In this document: piece by piece, positions 44,525-53,962 of the stretch
Numbering within the stretch: the first letter of the stretch is position 1
How the letters are laid out: each line of letters begins with the position of its first letter
From: Salinimicrobium sediminis
GTDB lineage: Bacteria; Bacteroidota; Bacteroidia; Flavobacteriales; Flavobacteriaceae
Assembly: GCF_900215295.1 (NCBI RefSeq)
Contig: NZ_OCMF01000001.1
Coordinates: 1,612,001-1,676,000 of the forward strand
Length of the DNA: 64,000 bases
Reading direction: 5' to 3'
Made by a program: the position numbers and the translations under genes
The notes under the pieces: generated by a model
What the model was told of the DNA's origin: nothing
What the model saw: the letters and a program-made list of their open reading frames with translations, nothing else
Database searches by the model: none

Positions 44525-45085
44525 ATGAAAATCTATATCAAAAATATGGTTTGTAACCGCTGCATCATGATGGTGAAGTCTGAACTGGAAAAGTTCGGAC
44601 TTCAGCCTGATGTGGCACAGCTTGGAGAAGTGGATCTCCGCCGGAAAATTTCCGAAGAAGAAAAAGAGCTGCTAGATAAACGTTTTCGGGAATTAGGTTT
44701 CGAGATCATTGATGATAAGAAGACAAGGTTGATCGAAAGCATCAAGACCTGTATTGTGGAGCGGATACATTATACCGAAGAACCTTTGAAAATTACTTTT
44801 TCTGAATATCTTTCAGAAAAGTTCCACCATGATTATTCCTCCCTTAGCAAGCTGTTTTCTGAAGTGCAGGGAATGACCATAGAACAATATGTGATCAATC
44901 AAAAGATTGAAAAAGTAAAGGAACTGCTGGTTTATGATGAGCTATCCCTTAGCGAAATTGCGCACCAACTTCATTATTCCAGCGTCTCACATTTGAGCAA
45001 GCAGTTCAAAAAAGTAACGGGTTTGACGCCTACCCATTTTAAGCAGGTAAAGGAAAACAAACGCATTCCTCTGGACAAGCTTTAG
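44525..45085 (+). CDS. AraC family regulator with N-terminal metal-binding (HMA-like) domain
   Basis: 186 residues. Residues 1-70 resemble an HMA/CopZ domain: KNMVCNRCIMMV puts a CxxC pair at Cys10 and Cys13 in the usual loop, followed by an alpha-beta pattern ending in GFEIIDD. Residues 80-180 form an AraC double helix-turn-helix with the second motif LSEIAHQLHYSSVSHLSKQF and GLTPTHFKQ. A one-piece metal sensor-activator for the efflux genes is the natural reading (inference). It abuts the DUF2911 stop and precedes the copA gene by 79 bases. Confidence 0.88.
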   Translation: MKIYIKNMVCNRCIMMVKSELEKFGLQPDVAQLGEVDLRRKISEEEKELLDKRFRELGFEIIDDKKTRLIESIKTCIVERIHYTEEPLKITFSEYLSEKFHHDYSSLSKLFSEVQGMTIEQYVINQKIEKVKELLVYDELSLSEIAHQLHYSSVSHLSKQFKKVTGLTPTHFKQVKENKRIPLDKL

Positions 45086-45137
45086 AATCTTACCACAAAT
45101 TTCCAGAATTGTATAACATTTCCGCTTTAAATCCTGC

Positions 45138-45145
45138 GAACTTTG
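45138..45145 (+). promoter_or_regulatory. Possible -7 box of copA
   Basis: GAACTTTG, one mismatch from TAnnTTTG, 19 bases before the ATG. A TTG lies 26 bases upstream (45109-45111), too far for the normal spacer, as seen in some activator-dependent promoters. Weak. Confidence 0.3.
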
Positions 45146-45164
45146 GGATATAAAAGTGTAAGAA

Positions 45165-48100
45165 ATGAAACATACTTATAAAATCACCGGCATGACCTGT
45201 AACGGCTGTCGTTCTCATGTTGAAAAAACACTTCAGGAGGTTGCCGGAGTAAAAAATGCTTCCGTAGATCTTGAAAAAGGAGAGGCTGTGATCGAAATGG
45301 AGCAGCATATTCCCTGGGACATCTTTGAAACTGCCCTTCAACAGGGCGGAGGGAATTATCACATTCTTGCTCCGGGTACTTCGGAAAGCAAGTCAGCAGA
45401 AAAAGGTTCCAAAAATGACATTTCTGAGACCTCTTCTTCAGAAGCGGCAATGACCCACTCCTATAAAATTACCGGAATGACCTGTAACGGCTGCCGTTCT
45501 CACGTAGAAGAAACACTTCGAAATGTCGATGGCGTGATACAAGCTTCCGTAGATCTGCAAAAGTCTGAAGCGGTCATCGAAATGAAACAGCACATCCCGG
45601 TTGAGGTTTTTGAAGCTGCTCTTCAGAAAGACGGAGGGAAGTATCATATCCTGGCGCCGGGTACTTCGGAAAGGAAGTCAGCAGAAAAAGGTTCCAAAAA
45701 TGACATTTCTGAAGCTAATTCTGAAATAGATAAGTCTTCAATGTCTCACACCTATAAGATCACCGGAATGACCTGCAATGGCTGTCGTTCCCATGTGGAA
45801 GAGACGTTGGGAAAGGTTGAAGGAGTTCAATCTGCTTCCGTAGACCTGGAAAAGTCTGAAGCGGTCATTAAAATGGAAAAGCACATCCCGGTTGAAGTTT
45901 TTGAAGCTGCTCTTCAGAAAGACGGAGGGAAGTATCATATCCTGGCGCCGGGTACTTCGGAAAGGAAGTCAGCAGAAAAAGGTTCCAAAAATGACATTTC
46001 TGAAGCTAATTCTGAAATAGATAAGTCTTTAATGACCCACACTTATAAGATCACCGGAATGACCTGCAATGGCTGTCGTTCCCATGTGGAAGAAACGCTT
46101 CAAAAGGTTGCCGGAGTAAAATCTGCTTCAGTGGATCTTGACAAAGCTGAAGCACAGGTTGAAATGGAGCGGCATATCCAAATAGGTATTTTTGAAGATG
46201 CGCTCCAAAAGGATGGGGGTAAATACCATATTCATTCAGAAGGTAATACAGAAAAATATCAGGTGACCGGGATGACCTGTAGCGGTTGTCGGGCTCATGT
46301 TGAGGAAACGTTGAAGAAAGTTGAAGGAGTACAATCTGTTTCTGTTGACCTGGAAAAGGCAGAGGCGGTGATAACTTCAGAAAAAGCCATTCCTGTGACC
46401 GTTTTTCAGGAAACGCTGAGAAAGGACGGCAGCACGTACAACATTTATCTGCCGGGACAAGACATTACGGCACCTCCAAAGCCTGAGAAGCCAAAAGGTA
46501 AGGGGACAGGGACTTTTTATTGCCCGATGCACTGTGAGGGCGATAAAACCTACGACAAACCGGGAGATTGTCCCGTCTGCGGCATGGACCTGGTGGAGGA
46601 GGTAAGCCTTAAAGCTGAAAAACCGCTTTATACCTGCCCAATGCATCCCGAAATTCAGAAGGATGAGCCGGGAAGTTGCCCAATCTGCGGGATGGACCTG
46701 GTGCGGATGGAGCCCGAGGCTTCTGCCGAACAGAAATCTTATCAAAAGCTGCTTAAAAAGTTTAAAATAGCCGTGGCTTTTACGGTCCCGATCTTTCTTA
46801 TCGCCATGGGAGAAATGATTCCCGGAAACCCCATTTATGACTGGATGAGCATGCAAGCCTGGAATTGGGTACAGTTTGCCCTTTCCCTGCCGGTGGTTTT
46901 CTACGCCACCTGGATGTTCTTTGAAAGAGCATGGCGTTCTGTGAAGACCTGGAACCTGAATATGTTCACTCTTATTGGAATTGGTGCAGGGGTAGCGTGG
47001 TTGTTTAGTGTTTTCGGGATGTTGTTCCCGGGATGGTTTCCGGAGCAGTTTCTAAGCCATCATGGTACGGTTCACGTGTACTACGAAGCGGCAACAGTAA
47101 TCCTAACATTGGTTTTATTGGGACAATTGCTGGAAGCAAGAGCGCACAGTCGCACCAATTCGGCCATTAAAGAATTGTTGAAACTTGCCCCAAACACAGC
47201 TACTATTGTGGAAAATGGAGAAGAGCGGGAGATCCATACAGATGAGATTGAGGTAGGTAACATCTTAAGAGTAAAACCCGGAGATAAGATCCCCGTGGAT
47301 GGGAGTATCCAGAAGGGGCAGACCAATATCGACGAATCCATGATCACAGGAGAGCCTGTGCCCGTTGAAAAAGCAGAAGGCGATAAGGTAACTTCCGGAA
47401 CCATTAACGGGAACAGAAGCTTTACCATGAAAGCTGAAAAAGTTGGCGATGAGACCCTGCTTGCCCAGATCATTAAGATGGTGAACGATGCGAGCAGATC
47501 GCAGGCGCCGATTCAGAAGTTGGCAGACAAGATCTCCGGATATTTTGTTCCGGTTGTAGTGCTTATTTCGGTGATCACGTTCATTGTGTGGGCTGCTTTT
47601 GGTCCCGAGCCGAGTTATGTTTATGCCTTAATTAATGCCATAGCTGTTTTGATCATTGCCTGTCCCTGTGCCCTTGGACTGGCGACGCCAATGTCGGTCA
47701 TGGTTGGGGTCGGGAAAGGAGCTCAAAATGGAGTGCTGATAAAAAACGCCCAGTCCCTGGAGCATATGGACAAGATCGATGTGCTAATTATTGATAAAAC
47801 AGGAACTATTACAGAAGGAAAACCTTCAGTTGAAAAGGTTGTGCCTTCGGGAGAGATTTCAGAAGATAAACTTACCAGCTTTCTGGCTTCCGTAAACGCA
47901 CAAAGTGAGCATCCACTGGCAGAAGCCACAGTACGTTACGCAAAGGGAAAGAACCTGAATTATCCTGAAGCTTCAGATTTCGATGCGGTTACAGGAAAAG
48001 GGGTTACAGGGACTTCAGAAGGAAGATCTGTTGCAATAGGTAATGAAAAGCTTATGCAGGAGATCAATGCTGAGGTTGATAAAAACCTGCAGCAGCAGGT

Positions 48101-48737
48101 AAAATCTGAACAGGAACAAGGGAAAACGGTTTCTTACATCGCCGTCGATTCAAAAGTTGTGGGTTATGTTACTATTACCGATCCTATTAAGAAGACAAGC
48201 CGACAAGCAATTTCTGATTTAATCGAAGCAGGAGTTGAGGTGGTGATGTTGACGGGAGACAACGAAGTTACAGCAGCCGCTGTGGCTAAGGAATTGCATC
48301 TTTCAGGCTTTAAAGCCGGAATGTTGCCGCAGGATAAGATGGAGGAAGTTACAAAACTGCAGCAGCAAGGTAAGAAAGTTGCCATGGCAGGAGACGGGAT
48401 CAATGATGCGCCCGCACTTGCCAAAGCTGATATTGGTATTGCGATGGGTACAGGAACCGATGTGGCTATTGAAAGCGCAGAAATTACCCTTGTAAAAGGA
48501 GATCTTCACGGGGTGGTGAAAGCCAAAAATCTGAGTAAAAAGGTGATGAAAAACATCAAGCAAAACCTGTTTTTCGCCCTTATTTACAACACGCTGGGAG
48601 TGCCGATTGCTGCGGGGGTGTTGTTCCCTTTCTTCGGAATATTGCTTTCACCTATGATCGCAGCACTGGCTATGAGCTTTAGTTCTGTTTCGGTAATTGC
48701 CAATGCGTTGAGGTTAAGAGGAGTGAAGCTGGACTAA
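45165..48737 (+). CDS. copA: Cu(I)-exporting P1B ATPase with five HMA domains and two CPMHP metal modules
   Basis: 1190 residues, much longer than the usual 740-840. Five HMA domains begin at about residues 1, 96, 193, 290 and 363, each with GMTCxGC (first Cys pair 12/15). Two heavy-metal-binding modules follow (about 450-480, with [15 protein letters not shown], and about 488-515, with [15 protein letters not shown]). The ATPase core has TGEP, the CPC membrane site (833-835), phosphorylation DKTGT (Asp877), [18 protein letters not shown] in the seventh helix and MSFSSVSV in the eighth, the P1B-1 (Cu+/Ag+) set. It pumps Cu(I) into the periplasm, upstream of CusABC. Confidence 0.95.
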   Translation: MKHTYKITGMTCNGCRSHVEKTLQEVAGVKNASVDLEKGEAVIEMEQHIPWDIFETALQQGGGNYHILAPGTSESKSAEKGSKNDISETSSSEAAMTHSYKITGMTCNGCRSHVEETLRNVDGVIQASVDLQKSEAVIEMKQHIPVEVFEAALQKDGGKYHILAPGTSERKSAEKGSKNDISEANSEIDKSSMSHTYKITGMTCNGCRSHVEETLGKVEGVQSASVDLEKSEAVIKMEKHIPVEVFEAALQKDGGKYHILAPGTSERKSAEKGSKNDISEANSEIDKSLMTHTYKITGMTCNGCRSHVEETLQKVAGVKSASVDLDKAEAQVEMERHIQIGIFEDALQKDGGKYHIHSEGNTEKYQVTGMTCSGCRAHVEETLKKVEGVQSVSVDLEKAEAVITSEKAIPVTVFQETLRKDGSTYNIYLPGQDITAPPKPEKPKGKGTGTFYCPMHCEGDKTYDKPGDCPVCGMDLVEEVSLKAEKPLYTCPMHPEIQKDEPGSCPICGMDLVRMEPEASAEQKSYQKLLKKFKIAVAFTVPIFLIAMGEMIPGNPIYDWMSMQAWNWVQFALSLPVVFYATWMFFERAWRSVKTWNLNMFTLIGIGAGVAWLFSVFGMLFPGWFPEQFLSHHGTVHVYYEAATVILTLVLLGQLLEARAHSRTNSAIKELLKLAPNTATIVENGEEREIHTDEIEVGNILRVKPGDKIPVDGSIQKGQTNIDESMITGEPVPVEKAEGDKVTSGTINGNRSFTMKAEKVGDETLLAQIIKMVNDASRSQAPIQKLADKISGYFVPVVVLISVITFIVWAAFGPEPSYVYALINAIAVLIIACPCALGLATPMSVMVGVGKGAQNGVLIKNAQSLEHMDKIDVLIIDKTGTITEGKPSVEKVVPSGEISEDKLTSFLASVNAQSEHPLAEATVRYAKGKNLNYPEASDFDAVTGKGVTGTSEGRSVAIGNEKLMQEINAEVDKNLQQQVKSEQEQGKTVSYIAVDSKVVGYVTITDPIKKTSRQAISDLIEAGVEVVMLTGDNEVTAAAVAKELHLSGFKAGMLPQDKMEEVTKLQQQGKKVAMAGDGINDAPALAKADIGIAMGTGTDVAIESAEITLVKGDLHGVVKAKNLSKKVMKNIKQNLFFALIYNTLGVPIAAGVLFPFFGILLSPMIAALAMSFSSVSVIANALRLRGVKLD
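45606..46029 (+). repeat. Tandem DNA repeat of 291-bp period inside copA
   Basis: Positions 45606-45738 are identical to 45897-46029 (133 bases, offset 291). The flanking HMA units (starts 45450, 45741, 46032) show the same period with few changes, and the first unit (45165) has a 285-bp spacing. The repeat covers the end of an HMA domain and the Ser/Lys-rich linker. This points to recent in-frame duplication. Confidence 0.9.
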
Positions 48738-48768
48738 GTAAAATTTTTAGTTTTTCTCAAAGATTTTT

Positions 48769-48796
48769 AAAAAGCCGGACATAGATCCGGCTTTTT
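48769..48796. terminator. Bidirectional terminator between copA and EF-hand gene
   Basis: Perfect 11-bp stem AAAAAGCCGGA/TCCGGCTTTTT (48769-48779 with 48786-48796), six-base loop. The T-rich arm lies on both strands, so it can end copA (plus) and the EF-hand gene (minus). Confidence 0.85.
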
Positions 48797-48849
48797 AAAA
48801 TTCAAGTTTTTGTTAGAAAAATTCGTGTTGTTCCATATCTATTGCGGTA

Positions 48850-49791
48850 TTACCATTCGTAATATTCAATCCATTTCTGTACATGTGGCCAGTAATTGTT
48901 GAATTCATCTTCATCAATATTTCCGTCATGATCAAGATCCCAATCTCCCAATAAACCATTGTTCCATTCCTCTCTTGAAATCAAACCGTTGTGGTCGCTG
49001 TCATAGGTTATAAACCATTGCGACTCTTCAAATATTTTATTCCATTCATCATTATCCAAAAAGTTGTTGTGACTTTCATCAAACAAGGTGAAATTATCTT
49101 CTGCCCAATTGCTATACATGGAAGAGTACCCTTCATCCCATTCCTCTTTACCTATACTAAAATCGAAATCGACATCGGTGTTTAAAAAAGTGGTCCAATA
49201 AAATTCTTCCATGGTTAAATTTCCATCATTGTCTGAGTCCCAAAGCCCTGCGAAATTGTCAGGGTAACTCAAGGAAACTTCCTGTAGGTCAAGAAGTCCA
49301 TTATTGTTATTGTCAAAAAAATGGAATGGATCATATTCACTATGAACCGTTACAGTTTTTTTCATTATTCCCTGGATCAAGTTCATAATGGGTTCATCGG
49401 TAGCGTCCCAAACTCCTTTAATCCCTTCATCCTGATTGTCTGCGTAAAGCTTTACCGTGATTTTCTGTCCATTACCTGCATTCTTTATGGCATTATCATA
49501 AAAAGTAAGTTTCGTATTGATATGAGTTCCGGCAGTCAATAGCACCGGAGAAGCAATGAAATCAGCAGAATTTTCATCCTCTACTTTCACTGCGGTCAAA
49601 AAACTATCCTGATTCACTACAATTTTTCGAACCACTACAGTATTACCTGATAAATTTTGATGGTCATCGATCAAAATTTGCTGGATTAATGGTTCTGGTT
49701 CATCATCATCACTACAGCTGTTGATTCCCACCAACAGGAAAAATAGTCCTGCGCCCAGCAGGATTTTCTTCAGAGGTAATTGTGTTTTCAT
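48850..49791 (-). CDS. EF-hand lipoprotein, first paralogue
   Basis: 313 residues with lipobox GINSC (Cys26) followed by the acidic SDDDEPEP, a stretch that in Bacteroidota favours surface exposure of lipoproteins. Residues about 35-150 are beta-rich. The C-terminal half holds six EF-hand-like loops: DNNNNGLLDLQE, DSDNDGNLTMEE, DVDFDFSIGKEE, DESHNNFLDNDE, DSDHNGLISREE and DLDHDGNIDEDE. Three have the canonical Gly at position 6, the third and fourth do not. Calcium binding is expected. Not assigned to a known system; paralogue of the gene at 50061. Confidence 0.85.
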   Translation of the reverse strand: MKTQLPLKKILLGAGLFFLLVGINSCSDDDEPEPLIQQILIDDHQNLSGNTVVVRKIVVNQDSFLTAVKVEDENSADFIASPVLLTAGTHINTKLTFYDNAIKNAGNGQKITVKLYADNQDEGIKGVWDATDEPIMNLIQGIMKKTVTVHSEYDPFHFFDNNNNGLLDLQEVSLSYPDNFAGLWDSDNDGNLTMEEFYWTTFLNTDVDFDFSIGKEEWDEGYSSMYSNWAEDNFTLFDESHNNFLDNDEWNKIFEESQWFITYDSDHNGLISREEWNNGLLGDWDLDHDGNIDEDEFNNYWPHVQKWIEYYEW

Positions 49792-49981
49792 CTTTCATCC
49801 TTTTCATAAATCATATAAATTTATTTTAAATTACTGAAAAACAGATATTTAAGAGCGTAAAAGAGAAGTGATCACTGAGACTATTGATGAAGATTTAACC
49901 CGCCTGATTAATTATTCCTTAAAATCCTCCAAACGTGAAGTGTGAGAATAAGAGCGAAAATTGTAAGGTTCTTTATAACTG

Positions 49982-50007
49982 AAAAAGGCCCTCCATTAAG
50001 GAGAACC
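49982..50007 (-). terminator. Terminator of the second EF-hand gene
   Basis: On the minus strand GGTTCTCC pairs with GGAGGGCC (8 bp, two G-T wobbles, loop TTAAT) followed by TTTTTC. It lies 54 bases beyond the stop at 50061, showing that the two EF-hand genes are separate transcription units. Confidence 0.6.
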
Positions 50008-50060
50008 TTTTCTAAATATCATTAATTATAAGAGATTACAACATCTCCCAAATATTTCAA

Positions 50061-50972
50061 TTACCAGGTCATCACATAAGGACTGTAAACATTGAATTCA
50101 TCCTCATCAATGAGGTCATCATTAGTGGTGTCCCAGTCTGCAAAGAGTCCTGCATCCCATTCATCTTCTGAGACAAGCGTGTCGGCATTTTCATCATAGG
50201 TGTCAAACCATTCAGAATCTGCAAAAGCAATATTCCATTCGTCCAGACTTAGAACATCGTCTGCATTATCGTCAAAAGTGTCAAAATCATCGTCGATCCA
50301 ACCTCCAAACATTGCTGCAAAACCGGCGTCCCATTCTTCGGCACTTATGCTGTCATCATCATCGGCATCAGTGTTTGCAAAAGTTGTGTTATAGAACTCT
50401 TCGCTGTCTAATCCATCTCCATCTGCATCCCATTCTTCAAAATTATTTTGATAGGTAGCAAGGATTTCATCTGCATCCAAAGTTCCATTTTCGTCTATAT
50501 CGAAGTCTGCAAAAGATTCAGAAGCTTCAAAAACAGTAATAGTCTCTGTTTCTGCTATTGCGCGATCTGAGGAATCCCAACTTCCTGCAGTGCTTCCGGT
50601 ATCATCGTACAGTCGTAAAACAATCTGTTGTCCTTCTCCGTCATCACTAATTGCGCCTTCATCAAAGACCAATTCCACATCTGTATTCTCACCTTGTTGA
50701 AGTTTTACAGGATCGGCAATAAAGTTATTGGTTGCTTCACTGCCAACATTCACGGCAGTTAGCCAGCTGGTTTGACCCACAGTAATACTTTCAAGAACTA
50801 TGGTATTATCCATTAAAGTGTATTCATCTGAAGCCAGATTGAAGGTCCCGGTGGGGAGTGGGGTAATTGTCCCGTCGTCGTCGTCACTACAGCTGTTGAA
50901 TGCTACAAGCATTAATAACATTCCTGCGTAAAACATAAATTTTTTCAGGTTTTTTCCGTTTTTCATAATCAT
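50061..50972 (-). CDS. EF-hand lipoprotein, second paralogue
   Basis: 303 residues with lipobox FNSC (Cys28) followed by SDDDDG. Same layout as the neighbour: a beta-rich N-terminal half with TAVNVGSEATNNFIADPVKL matching TAVKVEDENSADFIASPVLL of the first, then six EF-hand-like loops such as DIDENGTLDADE, DADGDGLDSEE (one residue short), DADDDDSISAEE and DTTNDDLIDEDE. Highly acidic (many Asp). In this copy Gly at loop position 6 is often replaced by Asp. Probably a calcium-binding cell-surface protein; role unknown. Confidence 0.85.
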   Translation of the reverse strand: MIMKNGKNLKKFMFYAGMLLMLVAFNSCSDDDDGTITPLPTGTFNLASDEYTLMDNTIVLESITVGQTSWLTAVNVGSEATNNFIADPVKLQQGENTDVELVFDEGAISDDGEGQQIVLRLYDDTGSTAGSWDSSDRAIAETETITVFEASESFADFDIDENGTLDADEILATYQNNFEEWDADGDGLDSEEFYNTTFANTDADDDDSISAEEWDAGFAAMFGGWIDDDFDTFDDNADDVLSLDEWNIAFADSEWFDTYDENADTLVSEDEWDAGLFADWDTTNDDLIDEDEFNVYSPYVMTW

Positions 50973-51072
50973 TTGTTTTAGTTTTTTGTTTGAATATTAC
51001 GCGCTAAAACTCTGAAAATTAATTGGTTGAATGAAATTCTTTTGTAAGAAAGCAGCGGATTTTAAAAGGAGT

Positions 51073-51088
51073 TTAACGTCAACGTTAA
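51073..51088. promoter_or_regulatory. Palindrome upstream of the second EF-hand gene
   Basis: TTAACG-TCAA-CGTTAA, a perfect 6-4-6 inverted repeat about 100 bases upstream of the start at 50972 and about 70 bases before the terminator of the metalloprotease gene. It has operator-like geometry. No regulator can be named, and the function is unproven. Confidence 0.3.
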
Positions 51089-51156
51089 GCCAATGCTAAG
51101 AGCTATGGCTGGTATAATTTGAATTGCAAAAAATTTTAAGCTCTTATTGCAGACAT

Positions 51157-51207
51157 AAAAAAAGCTGCCTGTAAACTTTCGATGTTTGATGAAAGTTTAC
51201 AGGCAGC
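51157..51207 (-). terminator. Strong terminator of the zinc metalloprotease gene
   Basis: On the minus strand a perfect 17-bp stem (51191-51207 with 51164-51180), ten-base loop, followed by seven T. It starts 23 bases after the stop codon. Confidence 0.92.
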
Positions 51208-51229
51208 CTGAAACAAAGAATTAATTTAT

Positions 51230-53722
51230 TTAACTGTTGGGATCAAGAATTAAATTCACTCTTTCCAAAGCATCTTCAAGATGGTATCTGGTAAGGGTAT
51301 CATTGCTTCTGCCAATGCTGTTTCGAAGATCACGCTGAAGTTTCTTAAGTTCTCCCCTAACTACAGGACGAATGTCACTTTGTGCAACATCTACATCTGT
51401 TCTGGTGCTCCAGGAACGGAAGCGGGCAGGAATTTCAGATTGTTCTTCGGTCATTAAATGCTCCATGCGATTGATATATGCCCGCTGAAGGTTTCTACGG
51501 TAGGTATCGATAGCCTGTCCTCTTCTCAATTCGCTCCAGATCCCGGATCTCAGGTCCTGCATCATATCCAGGAGCCCGTAAGCACTGCTTCCGTTCATTT
51601 CCCGGTTTTCTATCAACCTAGCCATTCTTCCAAAGTCAAGCAAATTATTAAGCGTTCTTTCCTGAGTACCTCTAATTCTTTCAATATTTCCGTCGAATTC
51701 GATCCTGTTGAAGATCTCCTGGTCGATCAACCATTCAGGAGTGGAAAACAATTCATCCTGAAGGAATTTCATTGCAGTTCTTTGTCTTTCGGGAGTAACG
51801 TGGAAAAATACAGCACCTTCCTGGTCGTAGGTTTTGGTTTCTTTGATCACTCCCCCTACATTGGCTGCAACATGGCCCATGTAACGATTGTACTGTCCAA
51901 GCACCTGCTCATACATAGTCTCAAGATCTTCGTAATCTTTACCTTTTTCGGCTGTCCATTCGATGAGGTTAGGAACAATTCTCTTAAGGTTCTTGATACC
52001 ATACTGGCTGGCAAGTACAGAGTCGTCACCAAGATCTTCAGTTTGTGAAGTTGGATCGATCACCCCACTTTGCTGAGCTCCAAATCTATAAACAGGATCC
52101 CCTGCTTTTTCAAGGATCCAGGCATCAAGGATCTCTTTTTCCTCTTGACCATATTTATCGGGGATCGGTTTATAACCCCACATAATAGAATATTTATCGT
52201 AAGGTCCAATGTTAGGCATTAGCGCTACATCTCCATCTTCAGGTTGTGCGATATAGTTGAATCGGGCATAGTCCATAATAGATGGCGCTGTTCCGTATTT
52301 TTGAGTGAATTCCGGATCTCTCAAAGACTCTACAGGATAAGCAACACTGCTTCCCATGTTGTGTGGCAGACCAAGAGTGTGGCCTACCTCATGAGCAGAT
52401 ACAAATCTAATAAGGCGGCCCATGATCTCATCTTTAAATGCTACTCCCCGTGCATCTTCATTGATGGCTGCAGTTTGTACAAAGAACCAGTTCCTCAACA
52501 AGGTCATCACATTGTGATACCAGTTGATGTCTGATTCCAGGATCTCTCCGGAACGCGGATCACTCACGTGAGGTCCATTTGCATTTGGAATTGGAGAAGC
52601 CAGGTATCGCACTACAGAATAGCGGGCGTCTTCGGGGCTCCAGTCCGGATCTTCTTCTTTTGATGGAGGATCTTTAGCTATAATGGCATTTTTAAAACCC
52701 GCAGCTTCAAACGCAACCTGCCAGTCTTCTATACCTTGTTTAATGAAAGGCACCCATTTTGCAGGGGTGGCACGATCAACATAATAAACAATTGGTTCTT
52801 TAGGTTCCACCAGTTCCCCACGTTTGAATTTTTCCAAGTCTTCTTCCTTAACCTCAAGTCTCCAGCGGTCAAGATATCGCACAGTTTCACTTTTTTGGGC
52901 TTCCAGACCGTAATCTGTTTGCCCTGTAGTAAACCAGCCAACACGTTCGTCAAAGTACCTTCTTTCCATGGGCACCTTTGGAAGCAGGATCATGGAATTG
53001 CTCATTTTAACAGAAATTGAAGCTGTACTCGCATTTGAAGGCGGTTCAGAAGAATTGTAGGTCTTTACGTGACGCACCTCAATATTTTCAGGGTAACTTC
53101 TTATTGTATCAATATAAGACCTGCTGTCATCAAGACGGGTGATCTTATAGTCTTTTCTGTTTCTTTCAGGAAAACCAAGTGCCTGGACATCTTTTTGAAA
53201 AAGATCTGTCACCTTGATCACCGTCGAATTGTTCACAGAATCCTTGTGGTAAGCAGCAATGTCAAAAGAGAAGAGGATAGGTTCAAAATTGGAATTGACC
53301 ACTGCTTCATGCACCGGCAGGGAATCTGCAGCATAAACGTCGTGAGACACTACGCGTAGAAGAACGTTCTTGTTCTTCTTTTCCCAACGCAACACCTGTT
53401 CGTTTTGTTTTCCGCCACCAAACCCAATGCCCGAAGCAGTTTGGGCGATACGGGTCACCATGAGCATTTCCCGGTTAAAAAGGCTATCCGGAATTTCGTA
53501 GAAGTAATCATCTTCCACCTGGTGAACGGTAAATAATCCGGGGTCTGATTTAGCATCTTTGGTTATGACCTTATTATAAGGTTTGATGCCGTTTTTGTCT
53601 TTTTCGGAAGGCTTGGCTGTGGCTGCCGTTTTAGAATCCTTTTCGGGTTGAAAAACAGCACAGCTCGTCATTGAAAAAGAAAGGAAAACAATAAGGAGCC
53701 GGAGCAGTAATCGGTTGTTCAT
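51230..53722 (-). CDS. Zinc-dependent metalloprotease lipoprotein (DUF5117/DUF4953 type)
   Basis: 830 residues, lipobox MTSC (Cys21) after a basic N terminus. A DUF5118/DUF5117-like beta-rich region (about 40-330) contains RIAQTASGIGFGGG. The metzincin-like centre HEVGHTLGLPHN lies near residue 445 with the Met-turn candidate SIMDYARF about 40 residues later, and a long helical C-terminal part (DUF4953, about 560-820) follows. The HExxHxxGxxH motif is complete, so it should be active outside the inner membrane. Substrate unknown. Single gene with its own strong terminator. Confidence 0.9.
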   Translation of the reverse strand: MNNRLLLRLLIVFLSFSMTSCAVFQPEKDSKTAATAKPSEKDKNGIKPYNKVITKDAKSDPGLFTVHQVEDDYFYEIPDSLFNREMLMVTRIAQTASGIGFGGGKQNEQVLRWEKKNKNVLLRVVSHDVYAADSLPVHEAVVNSNFEPILFSFDIAAYHKDSVNNSTVIKVTDLFQKDVQALGFPERNRKDYKITRLDDSRSYIDTIRSYPENIEVRHVKTYNSSEPPSNASTASISVKMSNSMILLPKVPMERRYFDERVGWFTTGQTDYGLEAQKSETVRYLDRWRLEVKEEDLEKFKRGELVEPKEPIVYYVDRATPAKWVPFIKQGIEDWQVAFEAAGFKNAIIAKDPPSKEEDPDWSPEDARYSVVRYLASPIPNANGPHVSDPRSGEILESDINWYHNVMTLLRNWFFVQTAAINEDARGVAFKDEIMGRLIRFVSAHEVGHTLGLPHNMGSSVAYPVESLRDPEFTQKYGTAPSIMDYARFNYIAQPEDGDVALMPNIGPYDKYSIMWGYKPIPDKYGQEEKEILDAWILEKAGDPVYRFGAQQSGVIDPTSQTEDLGDDSVLASQYGIKNLKRIVPNLIEWTAEKGKDYEDLETMYEQVLGQYNRYMGHVAANVGGVIKETKTYDQEGAVFFHVTPERQRTAMKFLQDELFSTPEWLIDQEIFNRIEFDGNIERIRGTQERTLNNLLDFGRMARLIENREMNGSSAYGLLDMMQDLRSGIWSELRRGQAIDTYRRNLQRAYINRMEHLMTEEQSEIPARFRSWSTRTDVDVAQSDIRPVVRGELKKLQRDLRNSIGRSNDTLTRYHLEDALERVNLILDPNS

Positions 53723-53962
53723 TAATTATAAATTTTAGTTAAGAATCGCCCAATTTAGAAAAACAGGATATGGCTGCCTAGCCTTAGGCTGTTAAAATAA
53801 AAAGAGTTGCACTATGCTGTAATAGGACAGCAGGAAAGGGAAAAGGTTTAAAAAAGAGTTAAAAACTAAATACAAAGCAAATATGATATGCGTCAGTAAT
53901 CTTTGTTTTTGAACTGCTGCAGAAATTTTTTTCCCTGTGATATACCGTATCTTTGGAAGGAA

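Noticed and set aside
45165-46450. Possible CRISPR-like or mobile repeat array
   Set aside because: The repeats are in frame, code for HMA domains, and the period is 285-291 bp with similar rather than unique spacers.
46377-46856. Open frame of 159 codons on the minus strand
   Set aside because: Antisense to the metal modules and first TM helices of copA; no family features.
35937-48737. Copper island as a recent foreign acquisition
   Set aside because: No integrase, transposase, tRNA junction or repeats at its ends, and base and codon use look like the neighbours by eye. Old transfer cannot be excluded without a composition calculation.
51458-52048. Open frame of 196 codons on the plus strand
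   Set aside because: It lies antisense inside the zinc metalloprotease gene, has no recognisable domain, and the opposite frame has full-length family motifs.
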